Source of the DNA: Alicyclobacillus fastidiosus
GTDB lineage: Bacteria; Bacillota; Bacilli; Alicyclobacillales; Alicyclobacillaceae
Direction of reading: 5' to 3'
DNA: 64,000 nt
Assembly (NCBI RefSeq): GCF_026651875.1
Contig: NZ_CP104067.1
Coordinates: 5,446,501-5,510,500 of the forward strand
Under the pieces are notes generated by a model. It was not told the origin of the DNA and did not search any database. It worked only from the letters and a program-made list of their open reading frames with translations. Positions 52,119 through 60,514 of the stretch are shown one piece after another; position 1 is the stretch's first letter; every line of letters starts with the position of its first letter. A program made the translations under genes and the position numbers.

Positions 52119-53087
52119 TCAACCGCCGAAATGGCCGTTTTGATGACCATTTGTGACGTGATGGTCCCCGTGTTCAGCTTGGCCGCGCTGGTGGTCTCCA
52201 CCCTTGTGGGCTGGCAATTTTCCCACCGGATGGGCGACATGAAAGGCGACAGTTTTGACCTTTTCTGCGGACTTCCAGGCATTGTCCTGTGCCTCTGCCT
52301 TTACCTTGCTCTCGCTACAGGGTTTTTTAGCCGTCGACGACGTGGACGGCGCACTCGCCTTGACACTCACCTGCCCCGCACCGCTCGTCGAGGACGTAGC
52401 CGCGGTACTACCGGTCGATGCTTGTGTTTGGCCCTGTGCTTGCGTGGATTTCTCGGCCTGCTGCTGTTGCATCGAGGCTAGCTTTTGCAGTTGCTCTGCA
52501 AGGTGTGCAAACTCCTTCGAGATGTTTTTCTCGAGTGACTGCTGTGCCTGCAGATTATGTACATGTTGCAAACCAGCAGCCAGCGCTAGCGCATTGTGTG
52601 GGAGGTTTCCAAGTATGGCGCTGGCCGAACTTGAATCAGATCCCGACTGAGCCGCGGTTGCACTAGCCAAGGCCGTCGACAGGGCGTCAACCGCCTCTTG
52701 TGTCTGGCCTTGTTGAACCAGCGAGTTGGCCTTGCTGATCTGTTCGTTTGCGAACTGTGCCAGTTGTTGTGCCTTGGTGATATTCTTAGTCTTTATAGCA
52801 TCTTCGATTTGTTGGTAGATGGTCTTGATAAATTTCGAATAGTCGCTTGACAGTTGTTTAGATAGGTCTGTCTGGCTGGTTTTTGCACTCGTGGAACTGT
52901 TTGTCGTCCCGGTCGTTGTATTGTTGGTCGTCTCCGACGCCGCGGTACTGGTCGTATTCGTCGGTACTGATGTCACTGTAACTGTGCCGTCTGTTGCAGC
53001 CCAGACTGTACCGCCCGCCGCACTGACACCAAAGATGAGCGCACCTGCGATGAGACCTTTCGCAAACTTCTGCCTTTTCATATTCAA
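52119..53087 (-). CDS. Secreted Ser/Thr/Gln-rich protein with His-rich tail (DUF5667-like)
   Basis: A 322-residue exported protein with a signal peptide (cleavage near residue 30, VWAATDG). A low-complexity Thr/Ser/Asn stretch (40-75) is followed by a helical, coiled-coil-like core (about 75-210; KQLSSDYSKFIKTIYQQIEDAIKTKNITKAQQLAQFANEQISKA) that resembles DUF5667, then a second low-complexity region, and a C-terminal His/Gly/Lys-rich tail. Function unknown; the tail might bind metal. The start is TTG at 53087 with GAGGGG seven bases upstream. Confidence 0.7.
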   Translation of the reverse strand: MNMKRQKFAKGLIAGALIFGVSAAGGTVWAATDGTVTVTSVPTNTTSTAASETTNNTTTGTTNSSTSAKTSQTDLSKQLSSDYSKFIKTIYQQIEDAIKTKNITKAQQLAQFANEQISKANSLVQQGQTQEAVDALSTALASATAAQSGSDSSSASAILGNLPHNALALAAGLQHVHNLQAQQSLEKNISKEFAHLAEQLQKLASMQQQQAEKSTQAQGQTQASTGSTAATSSTSGAGQVSVKASAPSTSSTAKKPCSESKVKAEAQDNAWKSAEKVKTVAFHVAHPVGKLPAHKGGDHQRGQAEHGDHHVTNGHQNGHFGG

Positions 53088-53421
53088 CTGAAAACCCCTC
53101 TCTATTCTCTTCTTTTATGGCTTCGCGAAGTTGCTACAAGGTTCGACACCTGTGTCCACTTTCTGTCCGTCCATAAAAAAAGCGGCCAATGGATTGCATG
53201 AAATCCCCCCAGAGGAAGTCGTACTGCCGACAAAACTCGAGCTTGGCGAGTCGACAGGGCCAGTCTCGTGACTGGATGAGCCTCGCGTGCGCAATGACGA
53301 GGGCAACAATCATGTCGCATATTTGCACTACGCTCGTCACTAAATCACATTCATGATGAAGTGAGGATCATGCTACAGTTAAATCATGTCGTGAATTTAT
53401 AGTCACATGGGAGGTTCGTCC

Positions 53422-54414
53422 ATGATCAGAGTCGCTATGCTCAGTTTCTGGCACGTTCACGCGAAAGACTACGCGAGACAGGCAACCGAACACCCTGACA
53501 CGGAAATCGTCGCCGTGTGGGATGAGATTCCAGAACGCGGTAAACAGGAGGCAGAGCGTCTGTCCGTTCCGTTCTATGCTTCCCTCGAGGAACTGCTCGC
53601 GCGCGATGACATCGATGCAGTCATCGTCGATACGCCAACCAATATCCACCCGGAGGTCATGATCCAGGCGGCACGCGCCAAAAAGCATATCTTTACGGAG
53701 AAGGTCCTCGCGCTGACGACAAAAGAGGCAACCAGTATCCTGTCGCACGTCGAGCAGGCGGGTGTGAAATTGACGGTGTCGCTGCCGCGATTGAATGACA
53801 ATTATACGTTGGCTATCCAAGATATCATCGCACAAGGTGTGCTCGGAGAGTTGACGCAAGTGCGCGTGCGCCTTGCCCATAACGGCGCTACAGCCGCGTG
53901 GCTGCCCGACCACTTCTACGACCTTCAGGAATGCGGCGGCGGTGCTTTAACCGATCTCGGCTGTCACCCCATGTACTTAACACGCCTGTTCCTGGGCCTC
54001 CCAGACAGCGTCAGTGCGCATTACGGGTACGTCACGGGCAAGGAGGTCGAGGACAACGCCGTGGCCATTCTGCGCTACGACAATGGCGCGATCGGGATTG
54101 TCGAATCCGGCTTTGTGACCGGTTCCTCGCCGTTTAGCATCGAGTTGCACGGAACGAACGGATCCGCCTTGTACGGGCTCCCCGAACCGAAGCTGATGGT
54201 GCGGACGCCTGCGAGCGGATCGAAGGAATGGGAGGAATACCCGCTGTCCCCGAATCGCCGGTCCGCGTTCGAACAATGGGTAAGCCATATTCAGGAGAAC
54301 ACCACAGCCGACGAGAACATCGCGATGGCACTCGACTTGACGCGCTTGATCGAGGCATCCAATCTGTCTGTGCAGAACAACCATCCAGTACAGCTGGACG
54401 AACTGCCGATCTAA
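53422..54414 (+). CDS. Gfo/Idh/MocA family oxidoreductase
   Basis: A 330-residue NAD(P)-dependent dehydrogenase of the glucose-fructose oxidoreductase/inositol dehydrogenase family. It has an N-terminal nucleotide-binding domain, the VDTPTNIHPEV and FTEKVLAL segments (the EK dipeptide is typical), and a C-terminal domain with GGGALTDLGCHPMYLTRLFLG. It should oxidise a sugar or polyol. The ATG at 53422 has GGGAGG upstream. It is the first gene of a likely operon with an AraC regulator and a second Gfo/Idh/MocA protein. The 53088-53421 gap has only weak inverted repeats and no gene. Confidence 0.88.
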   Translation: MIRVAMLSFWHVHAKDYARQATEHPDTEIVAVWDEIPERGKQEAERLSVPFYASLEELLARDDIDAVIVDTPTNIHPEVMIQAARAKKHIFTEKVLALTTKEATSILSHVEQAGVKLTVSLPRLNDNYTLAIQDIIAQGVLGELTQVRVRLAHNGATAAWLPDHFYDLQECGGGALTDLGCHPMYLTRLFLGLPDSVSAHYGYVTGKEVEDNAVAILRYDNGAIGIVESGFVTGSSPFSIELHGTNGSALYGLPEPKLMVRTPASGSKEWEEYPLSPNRRSAFEQWVSHIQENTTADENIAMALDLTRLIEASNLSVQNNHPVQLDELPI

Positions 54415-54436
54415 GGCGGAAAGGTAGGCGTCAACG

Positions 54437-55441
54437 GTGCAGCGCCAGGAGTCGTCGAGCACGCGGAATAGCCAGCGAGGAAACTCGGTTCCCTTTGCAT
54501 TCAAAATTTTAGAAGAGAATCGCTTTGCCCTAGACAGGCTTGACCTGACCTTTTGTTGGGGAGGTTACGGATTCCGGGTGCTCCACTGCCACCTCGCGAC
54601 GTTTCCGCCCGGAAAAACCGTGCCGTTGCACAAGCACTCTGAGTACGAGTTTCATTTCATCCCGCGTGGTAAAGGCCTCGTCGTCTTAAACGACGTGACG
54701 TATCCGCTGCACTCAGGCCACTTCTACTTGACCGGCCCGGATGTGCTTCACTATCAAGAGGCGGACGGTCACGAGTCGATGGATGAGCTCTGTCTGCACA
54801 TCGATATCCAGAAGATTCGCGATGGCGCAGAGAATGCGGAGAACGCTGCGTGGGGAGCGGATTTGGAGGCGCAGGAGGCACAAGCGTGTGTGCAGGCCCT
54901 GAACGAATTGCCGTCGATCCCGGTTGTCGATCAATACAACGCCATGCAGTGGTTCAGCGTCGCGTATCGCGCTTGGCACGAGAACCAATACGGAGCGTAT
55001 TCCATCATGAAACACGCCATCGTGCAAATCCTGTTGTGCTCCGTACAGAATCACACGCGGGACAGAGGGCCGTTTGATCTCCCTCACCGCGATATGAATA
55101 CGTATCGCTATCAGTTGGCGACGCGGTTTGTCCAGGACAACTATACGCACCCGATCACGCTCGAAGACGTAGCCGAGAGATTGCATATCAGTCCCCGCCA
55201 ATTACAGCGGATCTTCGCGCAACACGGCGGGCAAAAATTTCGCGAATACGTGGAGGACGTGCGCCTAAACAACGTCTGTGAAGCACTCGTCAGGGATGTG
55301 GGGAGCGTGGAGGAAATCGCCGCTGAGAGCGGCTTTTCGAGTGCCAGCTACCTGCACTACGTGTTTAAAAGGCGGTATGGTGTGACGCCGACACAGTTCA
55401 AGGAACAAGCTCTACAGTTCAATCACCGGCCTTCGCAGTAG
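54437..55441 (+). CDS. AraC-family transcriptional regulator with cupin domain
   Basis: A 334-residue regulator. The N-terminal cupin-like ligand domain has PLHKHSEYEFHFIPRGKGLVVL. The C-terminal AraC double helix-turn-helix has ITLEDVAERLHISPRQLQRIFAQHGGQKF and EEIAAESGFSSASYLHYVFKRRYGVTPTQFKE. It probably controls the two flanking dehydrogenase genes in response to a sugar. The start is GTG at 54437 with AAAGGTAGG upstream, 22 bases after the previous gene. Confidence 0.9.
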   Translation: MQRQESSSTRNSQRGNSVPFAFKILEENRFALDRLDLTFCWGGYGFRVLHCHLATFPPGKTVPLHKHSEYEFHFIPRGKGLVVLNDVTYPLHSGHFYLTGPDVLHYQEADGHESMDELCLHIDIQKIRDGAENAENAAWGADLEAQEAQACVQALNELPSIPVVDQYNAMQWFSVAYRAWHENQYGAYSIMKHAIVQILLCSVQNHTRDRGPFDLPHRDMNTYRYQLATRFVQDNYTHPITLEDVAERLHISPRQLQRIFAQHGGQKFREYVEDVRLNNVCEALVRDVGSVEEIAAESGFSSASYLHYVFKRRYGVTPTQFKEQALQFNHRPSQ

Positions 55442-55469
55442 ATCCGTGTGCACACTAGGAGGAAGATGA

Positions 55470-56552
55470 ATGAGTAAAGTTCTGAAAGTCGGCATTATTG
55501 GCAGTGGCGGCATCGCACAGGCCCACGCTCGTGCCTACAAGGCGATGGATGACGTCGAGATCGTTGCCGTGGCGGATATCGTCCCTGGAAAGGCAGCAGA
55601 ATTTATCCATCGGCTCGGATTAGAAACCGCCACCCCGTTTGAAGATCACCGCCAGTTGCTCGAGCAACCGCTCGACGGGGTCAGCATCTGTACGCCAAAC
55701 GCCTCGCACCATCGCACGGCAGTCGACGCCCTGCGTGCAGACAAACAGGTGCTGCTCGAAAAACCGATGTCGGTCACGCTGGACGAGGCAATCGACATGG
55801 TGTCGGTCTCCAAAGAAACCGGGAACATGCTGACCATTGGCTTTCAACCTCGATATGACCCGAACATGAAGACCTTGCAGCAGATCATTCAATCCGGACA
55901 ACTAGGGAAGATCTATTACATTCAGACAGGCGGCGGGCGACGGCGCGGCATGCCGGGCGGCACGTTTATCCGCAAGGAGTTGGCCGGGGCGGGCGCCATG
56001 GCGGATATCGGCTGTTACTCGATTGACCTCGCGCTTCACGCCCTAGGCTATCCAAGGCCGCTGACCGTATCGGCATACACGTCCAACCACTTCGGCACCA
56101 ACCCGACGTATCACCCGGATGCGTCCCACTTCGACGTCGAGGATTTCGGAGTCGCGATGGTCCGGTTTGAGGGAGATCTGGTCCTGAATTTCAAGATCTC
56201 GTGGGCCATGCACATGGATACACTTGGACCCACCCTCTTCTTAGGGACGGATGCCGGACTGAGGGTGACGCCCGCCGGGCAGGGCCCGTGGAGTGGCGTT
56301 TGGGATGGCGGAGTCGATTCTATCTCGCTCTTTCACGACGTGCTCGGACACCACACGGAGAGCCCAATTCCGCTTCGCAGCCACCAGGTCAACTTGTTTT
56401 ATGAAAAGGTTCGGGATTTCGTGGTAGCGGTACAAGAGGGAAAACCTGCGCCAATTCCGTGCGATGAAATTCTTCGGAATCAGGCGATTATCGACGGCAT
56501 CTTGCGCTCCGCTGAACTGCGGCGAGAAGTGACCATCGAACTCCCCAACTGA
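55470..56552 (+). CDS. Gfo/Idh/MocA family oxidoreductase
   Basis: A 360-residue second member of the family with VGIIGSGGIAQAHARAYKAM, SICTPNASHHRTAVDAL, LLEKPMSVTLDEA and GAGAMADIGCYSIDLALHALG. The EKP motif and the conserved Asp/His region support catalytic activity. Its partner at 53422 is only distantly similar, so the two likely act on successive or different substrates. ATG at 55470 with AGGAGGAAG upstream. Confidence 0.92.
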   Translation: MSKVLKVGIIGSGGIAQAHARAYKAMDDVEIVAVADIVPGKAAEFIHRLGLETATPFEDHRQLLEQPLDGVSICTPNASHHRTAVDALRADKQVLLEKPMSVTLDEAIDMVSVSKETGNMLTIGFQPRYDPNMKTLQQIIQSGQLGKIYYIQTGGGRRRGMPGGTFIRKELAGAGAMADIGCYSIDLALHALGYPRPLTVSAYTSNHFGTNPTYHPDASHFDVEDFGVAMVRFEGDLVLNFKISWAMHMDTLGPTLFLGTDAGLRVTPAGQGPWSGVWDGGVDSISLFHDVLGHHTESPIPLRSHQVNLFYEKVRDFVVAVQEGKPAPIPCDEILRNQAIIDGILRSAELRREVTIELPN

Positions 56553-56584
56553 TCGGCCTTTACGATGGTTCCAGCTCGGAATCT

Positions 56585-56629
56585 GCCGCATCGTCACCTG
56601 CTCACAAGCAGGCGGCGGTGCGGCTTTTT
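56585..56629 (+). terminator. Terminator after the Gfo/Idh/MocA operon
   Basis: GCCGCA...ACCTGC (56585-56601) pairs with GCAGG...TGCGGC (56608-56624) with a few mismatches, followed by five Ts. Confidence 0.75.
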
Positions 56630-56657
56630 GTTTCTCGTTGAGGTAGTTGAACTGACG

Positions 56658-56738
56658 ACCAAAAAAAGTCCTATTTTGGTGGCTGAGACCGGGGGTATTC
56701 GGCGATTTTATGAAACTAGTGAAGGTGTTTCCAACACC
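56658..56738. promoter_or_regulatory. Two inverted repeats upstream of the polysaccharide operon
   Basis: ACCAAAA-N9-TTTTGGT (56658-56680) and the perfect palindrome GGTGTT-TCC-AACACC (56724-56738) lie in the leader region before the GH16 gene. Either may be an operator; no regulator is encoded next to them. Confidence 0.35.
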
Positions 56739-56837
56739 GATTTCTGCCATGACCCTCAAAAAACACTCAAAGTGGTCAGTATGTATATTTGTGGCGAATG
56801 ACCATGAAGGCTGTCGAACAAGAAGGGAGGATTGGTT

Positions 56838-56900
56838 GTGAATTACAGACTACCACCCCCGCGAACCCTGCTAGAGGGGGGCCTCAATGCGCGGGTTTAG
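56838..56900 (+). CDS. Putative 20-residue leader peptide with Pro-Pro-Pro
   Basis: A GTG at 56838 stands seven bases after a near-perfect AAGGGAGG site and opens a 20-codon frame ending at TAG 56898-56900, inside the GH16 coding region (start 56887). Residues 6-8 are Pro-Pro-Pro, a known ribosome-stalling, EF-P-dependent motif. The position suggests translational coupling or attenuation of the polysaccharide operon. It is too short for homology, so function is inferred only from the site, position and motif. Confidence 0.5.
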   Translation: MNYRLPPPRTLLEGGLNARV

Positions 56901-57687
56901 CACGAAGATCTGGTTACCGGCGACGTGTTTCGTAATTCTTCTAGGCCCAGCTGCATTTGCCTACAAGAAATTCGTTCAACGGGACACATCCACCACAGTC
57001 CTATCCCAGACTCCGCCCAAGATCACGTCACCGCTGACCTTCAGCGACGATTTTGACGAAAGTCTGCGGGCACACACCTGGCATACGTTCAATCAAGCAT
57101 GGCCGTATGGTGGACAACTTCAATCCTACTCGGCGAAAAATGTCTATGTGAAAAACGGAAACCTAGTGATCGAGACGGACAAGGCATCGCTGGATGGTAA
57201 AGACTATGTGTCCGGCCGGCTGGACACGAAGAACTCGTTCCAATTTACATACGGAACCGTGGAAATCCGCGCTAAAATGCCCTCCGGACAGGGCTTATTT
57301 CCAGCCCTCTGGCTGAAACCAGTCAATCGTCCCGTCTATCCCGAGATCGATGTACTCGAGTTCGTGGGCTCCAAGCCTCACGATGCATACGTGGCCTTCC
57401 ATGGCGCCGCACACGGTGCGGGAGAGAACGTCGGGACCATGATGCGAATGCCGTACGACCTCTCGCAAGGATTCCACACGTACGAGCTCGTTTGGAAGCC
57501 GAATTCACTGTCCTGGTACATCGACGGAACCGAGATCTATCAAATCACGAAACACGTGCCTGACGAGCCGATGTACCTCACCATCAACACGGCAGTCGGC
57601 GGTCCGATGGCGAGATCTCCATCTTCACAGACGAAGTTCCCAACCTTCATGGACGTAGATTACGTCCATGTCTATTCGAGCCATTAG
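56887..57687 (+). CDS. GH16 family glycanase, membrane-anchored or secreted
   Basis: A 266-residue protein with an N-terminal hydrophobic signal or anchor (residues 7-26) and a GH16 beta-jelly-roll domain. The catalytic motif EIDVLEF places the nucleophile at Glu153, the assisting Asp at 155 and the acid/base Glu at 158. Other motifs: YGTVEIRAKMPSGQGLFPALWL and WYIDGTEIYQI. GH16 enzymes cut beta-1,3/1,4-glucans and several other beta-linked glycans outside the cell. Followed by the synthase gene after 21 bases, so it probably trims or releases the polymer made by that synthase. Confidence 0.88.
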   Translation: MRGFSTKIWLPATCFVILLGPAAFAYKKFVQRDTSTTVLSQTPPKITSPLTFSDDFDESLRAHTWHTFNQAWPYGGQLQSYSAKNVYVKNGNLVIETDKASLDGKDYVSGRLDTKNSFQFTYGTVEIRAKMPSGQGLFPALWLKPVNRPVYPEIDVLEFVGSKPHDAYVAFHGAAHGAGENVGTMMRMPYDLSQGFHTYELVWKPNSLSWYIDGTEIYQITKHVPDEPMYLTINTAVGGPMARSPSSQTKFPTFMDVDYVHVYSSH

Positions 57688-57708
57688 ACGAACTCAAAGG
57701 AGCTCACG

Positions 57709-58995
57709 ATGATACAAACAACCAACGACTCTGTAGGGTTACAGCGACAAAAGAGCGAGTCTTTCGTTGCACGTCTATTCGTAATCTTCTTATTTTTGGC
57801 ATTTGTATCTTCGATGCTCTACGTGAATTCGAAGGCGCATGGCCGGTTAGACTTTATGCTCGGCATTTACGGGTCGGTCATGGTCACCTATCTGTTAGGA
57901 AAGATGATCCTCTCGTTTTTTTACAAACCATTTAGAGGTACTCCCCCTGACGTAAAGGTCACCGTCATCGTCCCGTCGTACAACGAGAAAGCCGAAGCCG
58001 CTGTCAGTACCGTGGAGAGTCTCTTGAAGCAAACGTACCCCATCCACGAGATCTTCTTTATCGACGACGGCAGTCAAGATCTCTCTGCATACCATGCGGT
58101 TCAACTGCTGAAGGAAGCGTGCGAGGCAGAGCATCTTCACGTACACCGATACAGTGACAACCGCGGCAAGCGGCACGCACAAATATACGGATTTGAGCGC
58201 GCCACAGGCGACATCATCTTCACCACCGACTCGGACGGTTACATCTACCCGAATGCCGTCGAAGAGATGCTGATACCGTTCAACGACGAGATGACCATGG
58301 CCGTCACCGGGCACATCAATGCGCGCAACCGTAAGGAATCCTGGCTTACTCGACTGCTCGATATGCGCTATGACAACGCCTTTCGGGTAGAGCGCGCCGC
58401 TCAGTCCGTGACGGGAAATGTCCTCGTCTGTTCCGGGCCAATCAGCTGTTATCGCAAGCAGGTGATTCTCGATAACCTCGAACGGTATCGGAATCAAACG
58501 TTTCTCGGCGAGCCCGTTCAGTTCGGCGATGACCGATGTCTGACGAACTACGCCATCGAGCGCGGCAAGACGGTTTATCAACAGATGGCGGTGTGTTTGA
58601 CCGACGTTCCGCCCACGCTGAGACAGTTTGTGAAACAACAGATTCGCTGGAATAAGTCCTTTTTCCGGGAAAGCCTGCTCGCCTTTAAGTTAGGGCTGAA
58701 AAAGCCCAAGGTACTCGTGTGGGTCCTCTTCGAAATGCTCTTGTGGATCACGTTTGGAATTGCACTCTTCGCAGGCATCATCTTGAAAGCACACACGATA
58801 GGATACGTGTTACTCGGTTACTATGGCGCCTATGTATGTTTGTCTGCCTATGCTCGAAACGTGTACTACATTCTCAAGCGTCCATGGGTGTTCATTCTTG
58901 CGCCCATCTACGGAATGGTTCATCTAGGCCTGCTGTTTCCACTGCGGCTGTACGCCCTTTTGACTTTGCGAGTGACTGGCTGGGGAACCCGATAA
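57709..58995 (+). CDS. Hyaluronan-synthase-like processive GT2 polysaccharide synthase
   Basis: A 428-residue membrane glycosyltransferase. Two N-terminal helices (about 22-40 and 52-72) are followed by a GT2 catalytic domain: VTVIVPSYNE, IDDGS (118-122), TDSD (173-176), CSGPISCYRK (241-250), GDDRCLTNYAIE (273-284) and the processivity motif QQIRW (310-314), then three or four C-terminal helices. Over most of its length it matches my memory of streptococcal HasA, including ARNR...LLDMRYDNAF.VERAAQS and NLERYRNQTFLG. Class I hyaluronan synthases polymerise and export a GlcA-GlcNAc chain. Here the substrate is open, because the partner dehydrogenase is not of the HasB type. ATG with AAAGGAG upstream. 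Confidence 0.85.
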   Translation: MIQTTNDSVGLQRQKSESFVARLFVIFLFLAFVSSMLYVNSKAHGRLDFMLGIYGSVMVTYLLGKMILSFFYKPFRGTPPDVKVTVIVPSYNEKAEAAVSTVESLLKQTYPIHEIFFIDDGSQDLSAYHAVQLLKEACEAEHLHVHRYSDNRGKRHAQIYGFERATGDIIFTTDSDGYIYPNAVEEMLIPFNDEMTMAVTGHINARNRKESWLTRLLDMRYDNAFRVERAAQSVTGNVLVCSGPISCYRKQVILDNLERYRNQTFLGEPVQFGDDRCLTNYAIERGKTVYQQMAVCLTDVPPTLRQFVKQQIRWNKSFFRESLLAFKLGLKKPKVLVWVLFEMLLWITFGIALFAGIILKAHTIGYVLLGYYGAYVCLSAYARNVYYILKRPWVFILAPIYGMVHLGLLFPLRLYALLTLRVTGWGTR

Positions 58996-59017
58996 ATCGA
59001 ACATGGAGTGATGAGAG

Positions 59018-60349
59018 ATGGCCATTTCTATTCATGACACGAATGCAATCGCAGACTTGTTACGCTACAAGATTCGCGCCAAGAACGCTACCGTAGCCAT
59101 TGTCGGACTCGGATACGTCGGTCTGCCCAATGCCGTGGCAAAGGCAAAAGAAGGGTATCAGGTGATTGGACTCGACCTGTCCGCCGATAAAGTGGCCGCC
59201 ATTTTAGAGGGTCGAAGCTACATCGAAGACGTGGATTCCGAGTTGCTCTCAGAACTGGTGGAAAAGAAACGGCTCACGGCGTCGAATCACCCCCGCTGCC
59301 TGGCGAGTGCGGACGTCATCGTCATTTGCGTGCCAACGCCGATTAACGAATACAAGCAACCGGACTTGCGCTTTGTCGAGAGCGCGTGCGCAGAGGTCGC
59401 CCGCCACATTCAAGAAGGGGCGCTGGTCGTCCTGGAAAGCACCACATATCCAGGTACCACCGAGGAAATCCTCGTCCCGATGCTCGAAGAGAAAGGGTTT
59501 CGCGTCGGGGAAAACGTATTTGTCGCGTATTCTCCAGAGCGGATCGACCCAGCGAACAAGGAATACGGGGTCGAAAACACCCCCACCGTCGTCGGCGGCG
59601 TGACACAGACCTGTGGCGAGTTGGCCCGCTTGTACTTTGGGCAAAACGCCGTCCAGGTGTCATCGCCAAAAGTGGCAGAGATGGCCAAGATTTACGAAAA
59701 CTCATTCCGCTACGTCAACATCGGGTTCGCAAACGAGATGGCCCTCTTGTGCCGCGATATGGACATCGACATTTGGGAAGTCATAAACGCTGCAAGTACA
59801 AAGCCGTTTGGCTTCATGCCATTCTACCCAAGCAGCGGCGTCGGAGGGCACTGTATTCCTGTCGATCCCTATTATTTGAGCTGGAAAGTCCGATCACTCA
59901 ACCTGCAGAGTCGGATGATCGAGACGGCGGGAGATATCAACTGCCGCATGCCACAGTACACCTGCCGGCGGATCCTCGAAGTATTCAACAGTATGAAACT
60001 TCCCGTGGAGGGACGCCGGATCTTCATTGTCGGCGTCGCCTATAAGAAAGACGTGAGCGACGTGCGGGAATCGCCTGCACTCGACCTTATCGAGGGGCTT
60101 AGACAACTCGGCGCGCGCATCCAGATCTGGGACAACCATATCAAGAAAGTTCACGTGAACGGACGCGACTACTATTCTGTCACGCACAATGTCGAAGAGG
60201 CGATTCGTGAAGCCGACATGGTCGTCATTGCGACGGACCACTCGGATATCGACTACACCATCATCGGGGAAAACGCCAAGATCATCTTCGATACAAAAAA
60301 TGTGAAAGATGAGCTCGGCGACATATCTGGCACTTATATTCGACTGTAA
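59018..60349 (+). CDS. Nucleotide-sugar 6-dehydrogenase (UDP-HexNAc type)
   Basis: A 443-residue UDP-sugar dehydrogenase. N-terminal NAD site VAIVGLGYVGLPNAVAKAKEG, then VPTPINEYKQPDL, the SPERIDP segment, and the active-site GVGGHCIPVDPYYLSWK with catalytic Cys279. The GGHCIPVDPYYL form is characteristic of UDP-GlcNAc/UDP-ManNAc dehydrogenases (WbpA, WecC); UDP-glucose dehydrogenases such as HasB or TuaD usually have GGSCFPKD. It should oxidise C6 of a UDP-sugar to a uronic acid for the adjacent synthase. ATG at 59018, 22 bases after the synthase stop; last gene of the operon. Confidence 0.9.
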   Translation: MAISIHDTNAIADLLRYKIRAKNATVAIVGLGYVGLPNAVAKAKEGYQVIGLDLSADKVAAILEGRSYIEDVDSELLSELVEKKRLTASNHPRCLASADVIVICVPTPINEYKQPDLRFVESACAEVARHIQEGALVVLESTTYPGTTEEILVPMLEEKGFRVGENVFVAYSPERIDPANKEYGVENTPTVVGGVTQTCGELARLYFGQNAVQVSSPKVAEMAKIYENSFRYVNIGFANEMALLCRDMDIDIWEVINAASTKPFGFMPFYPSSGVGGHCIPVDPYYLSWKVRSLNLQSRMIETAGDINCRMPQYTCRRILEVFNSMKLPVEGRRIFIVGVAYKKDVSDVRESPALDLIEGLRQLGARIQIWDNHIKKVHVNGRDYYSVTHNVEEAIREADMVVIATDHSDIDYTIIGENAKIIFDTKNVKDELGDISGTYIRL

Positions 60350-60391
60350 GATTGAAAGGATGCGTTAAACCAACTAGCTTGGCCGTCAACC

Positions 60392-60435
60392 AAACAAGGG
60401 CCGAAAGTGATGTAACTCACTTTCGGCCCTTGTTT
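60392..60435. terminator. Bidirectional terminator
   Basis: A perfect 19-bp stem (60392-60410 with 60417-60435) and a 6-base loop lie between the polysaccharide operon and the convergent DUF4855 gene. Confidence 0.85.
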
Positions 60436-60514
60436 CATAGGTGAACGGCGAACCGCAAACGCCTGTCTCTGCGCCGTGCGCCGTTCCGACACTGCACGAG
60501 GAGCGCTCCCCGCC

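Noticed and set aside
53368..53913. A 181-codon minus-strand frame
   Set aside because: It is antisense to the well-supported Gfo/Idh/MocA gene and has no motif of its own.
57895..58638. A 247-codon minus-strand frame
   Set aside because: It is antisense to the hyaluronan-synthase-like gene, whose conserved motifs decide the strand.
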